Source of the DNA: Flavobacteriales bacterium UBA4660
Lineage (GTDB): Bacteria; Bacteroidota; Bacteroidia; Flavobacteriales_D; Sanyastnellaceae
Assembly (NCBI GenBank): GCA_002405435.1
Contig: DHLU01000138.1
Span: 798 to 16,197, forward strand
Direction of reading: 5' to 3'
DNA: 15,400 nt
The first letter of the stretch is position 1, and each line of letters starts with the position of its first letter. The notes under the pieces were generated by a model. It did not search any database. It saw only the letters and a program-made list of their open reading frames with translations, and had not been told where the DNA came from. The position numbers and the translations under genes were made by a program. This document shows, one piece after another, positions 13,142 to 15,400 of this stretch.

Positions 13142-14482
13142 ATGCCTTCGTTGCCCGCAGCATTTACCGAGAGAATCCGTCTTCAGTTTCACGGGGATGC
13201 CGACGCCATGCTTTCGGCCCTGCAGCAGGTTCCGCCGGCCAGTGTGCTGGTCAATCCGGTCAAATCATTTCGCTGGCAGGGCGCTGACCGCGCAATACCC
13301 TGGTGTCCGTGGGGACGCCTGCTCGCAGCGCGGCCTTCTTTCGCCCTTGACCCGCTCTGGCATGCGGGTGCTTATTACGTGCAGGAAAGCAGTTCGATGG
13401 TGCTGAGCCATGTGTTGCATGCGCTTCCGTTGCCCGGTCGCGGGCTGGCATTGCTCGATGCCTGTGCCGCGCCCGGTGGAAAAACCCTGCTCACTTCATC
13501 ATGGCTTGGCGACCGCGGGATGCTGGTATCCAACGAGGTGCATCCCCACCGCAACGCGGTGCTCAGAGAGAATGTGCTCAAATGGGGAGCGGGCAACACG
13601 GTTGTTACCCGCAGTGAGGTCGGCCAACTGAAGGCCTTGGGTCCGTGCTTTGATGTGGTCATCGCCGATGCGCCGTGCAGCGGAGAAGGCATGTTCAGAA
13701 AGGATGAAAAGGCCGCTGCGGAATGGTCACCGGCACACGTTGCCGGATGTGCCAGGCGGCAGCAGCAGATGCTCTCCGACCTCATTGCACTGGTTGCCGA
13801 CGGCGGATGGCTTATATACAGCACCTGCACCTACGCACCGGAAGAGAATGAGCACAATGCCCGCTGGCTGGCGCGGCAGGGCCTGGTGCCTTGGGTGGTG
13901 GAGACACCGGCTTCATGGGGGCTGGATATCATGCACGAGGCCGGATTTTTTGCATTGCGCTGTCGTCCTCACCGGGTGCCGGGAGAAGGTTTTTTTATTT
14001 CGGTCTTCAGGAAAGAGACAGGGTCGGGGAGTGTCACACTGGCGGGTACGCGCAACGGGGTGTTTTCGGCATGCCGCGATGCACGGCCTGATGGATGGCT
14101 GGGTTCGGGGGTTCAGCTGCTGTCGGTGAAGGGAGATACGCTGCGCTATGCTGCACCGGTGGGTGCAGAGGTGCTTAATACGTTAGCCAGCTGTGCGCAT
14201 ATCGTGCAGCCAGGCACTCCGGTGGGCGAGTGGAAAGGCAACGACTGGATCCCGCACCACGGGCTGGCGATGCAGCCGGGTATACTGAATGTTACCCGGC
14301 AACTGGACCTTGATGAAGACCGTGCGCGTCAATTTCTCAGGGGATTGCCACCTGAGGGGGAAATTCCTGAAGAGGGTTTGTGGCTCGCTACCTGCCGCGG
14401 TATCGCCCTGGGCTGGATGAAATCAACCGGCAGCCGCATCAACAACTACTACCCCAAGGCATGGCGACTGCGCTCGGCCTGA
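13142..14482 (+). CDS. RsmF/NOL1-type rRNA (cytosine-5) methyltransferase
   Basis: A 446-residue cytoplasmic SAM-dependent RNA m5C methyltransferase of the NOL1/NOP2/Sun family. Residues 1-100 form the N-terminal RNA-binding part (LPAAFTERIRLQF; YVQESSSM at 79-86). The Rossmann core has the SAM motif LLDACAAPGGKT (104-115), DAPCSGEGMFRKDE (176-189) and YSTCTYAPEENE (226-237); the two family cysteines are C179 and the catalytic C229. The C-terminal third (about 330-446) resembles the RsmF C-terminal PUA-like region, ending GIALGWMKSTGSRINNYYPK. Enzymes of this architecture methylate 16S rRNA, but the exact base cannot be told. The frame is open from 12983, but the family start is LPxxF, so MPSLPAAF at 13142 is chosen. 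It is divergent from the TonB receptor and converges on the OmpA-family gene with a 29-bp gap. Confidence 0.93.
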   Translation: MPSLPAAFTERIRLQFHGDADAMLSALQQVPPASVLVNPVKSFRWQGADRAIPWCPWGRLLAARPSFALDPLWHAGAYYVQESSSMVLSHVLHALPLPGRGLALLDACAAPGGKTLLTSSWLGDRGMLVSNEVHPHRNAVLRENVLKWGAGNTVVTRSEVGQLKALGPCFDVVIADAPCSGEGMFRKDEKAAAEWSPAHVAGCARRQQQMLSDLIALVADGGWLIYSTCTYAPEENEHNARWLARQGLVPWVVETPASWGLDIMHEAGFFALRCRPHRVPGEGFFISVFRKETGSGSVTLAGTRNGVFSACRDARPDGWLGSGVQLLSVKGDTLRYAAPVGAEVLNTLASCAHIVQPGTPVGEWKGNDWIPHHGLAMQPGILNVTRQLDLDEDRARQFLRGLPPEGEIPEEGLWLATCRGIALGWMKSTGSRINNYYPKAWRLRSA

Positions 14483-14511
14483 CCCATAGTGCCGCCCAAC
14501 GCGCCCCGTGG

Positions 14512-15400
14512 TCAGATGTCGAGGATCAGGAATTCGGTGCGGCGGTTGAACTGATGTTCTTCGTCAAAACACTCTACACCGTCGGAACAGTGGTTGAGGA
14601 GTTTTGTTTCTCCATAACCCTTGGGCACAAGCCGTGAAGATGCAATTCCCTTGGAGATCATATAGTTTACTGCGCTCTTGGCGCGGCGTTCAGACAGCGA
14701 CAGGTTGTAGCTGTCACTGCCGCGGGCATCGGTATGCGAACTCAGCTCGATCTTCATGGTCGGATTGTCTTGCAGAATCTTCACAAGTTTGTCGAGCTCA
14801 ACGGCGGCGTCGGGCCTAATGGCGTCTTTGTTGTAATCGTAATAAATATTGTCGAGACGTACCACAACACCTTTCTCAGGCTTGAACAGCTTGAACTCAT
14901 ACTGGTGCAGCTTGTCGGGCAGCTTGTCGGTGTTCACTTCAGTCGACAGCGTGATGTAGCCCGCAAGTGAGGCTTCGATTATGTACTTCTGGTTTTTGTT
15001 GAGTGCAAAGATGTAAGTGCCTTCTCTGCCAACGATTATGGTGTCGAGCGGCTGGCGCTTGTCAGACAGGAGCCTCACCATGGCGCCGGTTGCGGGCGCA
15101 TTGTTGTCAGAGAATATCACCCTGCCTTTGGCAGCATAGTCGAGCTTACGCAGAATTATGTCAGCGTTTTCTATGGTGGTTTTGCGCGGATCAGGCTCCA
15201 GTGATAGTGTACCAGGAATGTAGTCTTTTTTGTCGCCGGTGATCGTGATTTTGCCTGTCCAGGGCACGGCAACCCTGTATGAGCCGTCGGGACCGCTGTA
15301 CACCGTGGCGATAATGCCCTTGTCATCTTCCACTTTAATCATGGCCTTGCCTATTCCTGTATTGCTCAGCAGTTCGATGGCTTTTCCTGTGATGATGACC
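14512..15400 (-). CDS. OmpA-family protein with carboxypeptidase-regulatory-like repeats (5' partial)
   Basis: The frame is open through the right edge of the window: codons upstream of the ATG at 15342 continue VIITGKAIELLSNTGIGKA, so that ATG is internal and the gene is truncated here. Visible parts, in order, are one regulatory-like beta-sandwich (GPDGSYRVAV, SLEPDPRKTTIENADIILRK), a second (AAKGRVIFSDNNAPATGAMV to KYIIEASLAGYI), and a C-terminal OmpA domain (about 110 residues) with IYYDYNKDAIRP, SSHTDARGSD and LSLSERRAKSAVNYMISKGI, then FNRRTEFLILDI. The Asp and Arg used to bind peptidoglycan diaminopimelate are both present, unlike the other OmpA protein of this window. The layout recalls Bacteroidota proteins such as PorE (TPR, WD40-like propeller, regulatory domain, OmpA), a T9SS-linked peptidoglycan anchor, but the N-terminal half must be seen to decide. 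Confidence 0.92.
   Translation of the reverse strand, partial: VIITGKAIELLSNTGIGKAMIKVEDDKGIIATVYSGPDGSYRVAVPWTGKITITGDKKDYIPGTLSLEPDPRKTTIENADIILRKLDYAAKGRVIFSDNNAPATGAMVRLLSDKRQPLDTIIVGREGTYIFALNKNQKYIIEASLAGYITLSTEVNTDKLPDKLHQYEFKLFKPEKGVVVRLDNIYYDYNKDAIRPDAAVELDKLVKILQDNPTMKIELSSHTDARGSDSYNLSLSERRAKSAVNYMISKGIASSRLVPKGYGETKLLNHCSDGVECFDEEHQFNRRTEFLILDI

Overview
This window looks like chromosomal DNA from a Gram-negative member of the Bacteroidota with a fairly high GC content (judged by eye, not computed). The evidence is a TonB-dependent receptor with an N-terminal carboxypeptidase-regulatory-like domain, a type IX secretion (T9SS) C-terminal sorting domain, a SPOR protein with an HU-like N-terminus, OmpA-domain lipoprotein-style proteins, kdsB for LPS Kdo activation, and a Bacteroidota-style cytochrome oxidase accessory cluster. 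The genus cannot be resolved from the sequence alone.

Layout. (1) 1-1107, plus strand: purK, missing only a few N-terminal codons. (2) 1125-9162, minus strand, read from right to left: an HU-like/SPOR protein, a HAD phosphatase, cyoE/ctaB (heme O synthase), two cytochrome c oxidase subunit III genes in tandem, a subunit IV, a SCO-like protein that has lost its copper ligands, a canonical SCO copper chaperone, a DUF420/CtaM-like membrane protein, a small membrane protein with a CAMC motif, and a divergent OmpA-domain protein. Gene junctions from subunit IV to DUF420 are very tight (3 bp gap, 8 bp overlap, 4 bp overlap), so these are almost certainly co-transcribed. (3) About 9163-9801: a poorly coding patch holding inverted repeats of intergenic-repeat type and, fused in frame behind them, an orphan T9SS sorting domain with no passenger protein. 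(4) 9802-12980, minus strand: a TonB-dependent receptor followed by kdsB with an ATGA stop/start overlap. (5) 13142-14482, plus strand: an RsmF/NOL1-type rRNA m5C methyltransferase. (6) 14512-15400, minus strand: the C-terminal part of a large OmpA-family protein with two regulatory-like beta-sandwich repeats, running off the right edge.

How it works together. The central block supplies heme O synthesis, copper delivery (SCO), assembly (DUF420) and accessory subunits (III, III, IV) for a heme-copper cytochrome c oxidase of caa3 type. The catalytic subunits I and II are not in the window, and neither is heme A synthase. The observations most worth following are the tandem pair of one active-looking and one ligand-less SCO protein, the histidine-rich periplasmic insertion in one subunit III, the small CAMC protein, and the orphan T9SS tail joined to a repeat. 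I found no CRISPR array, tRNA, rRNA, transposase or phage gene, and nothing here that I would call a wholly new system.
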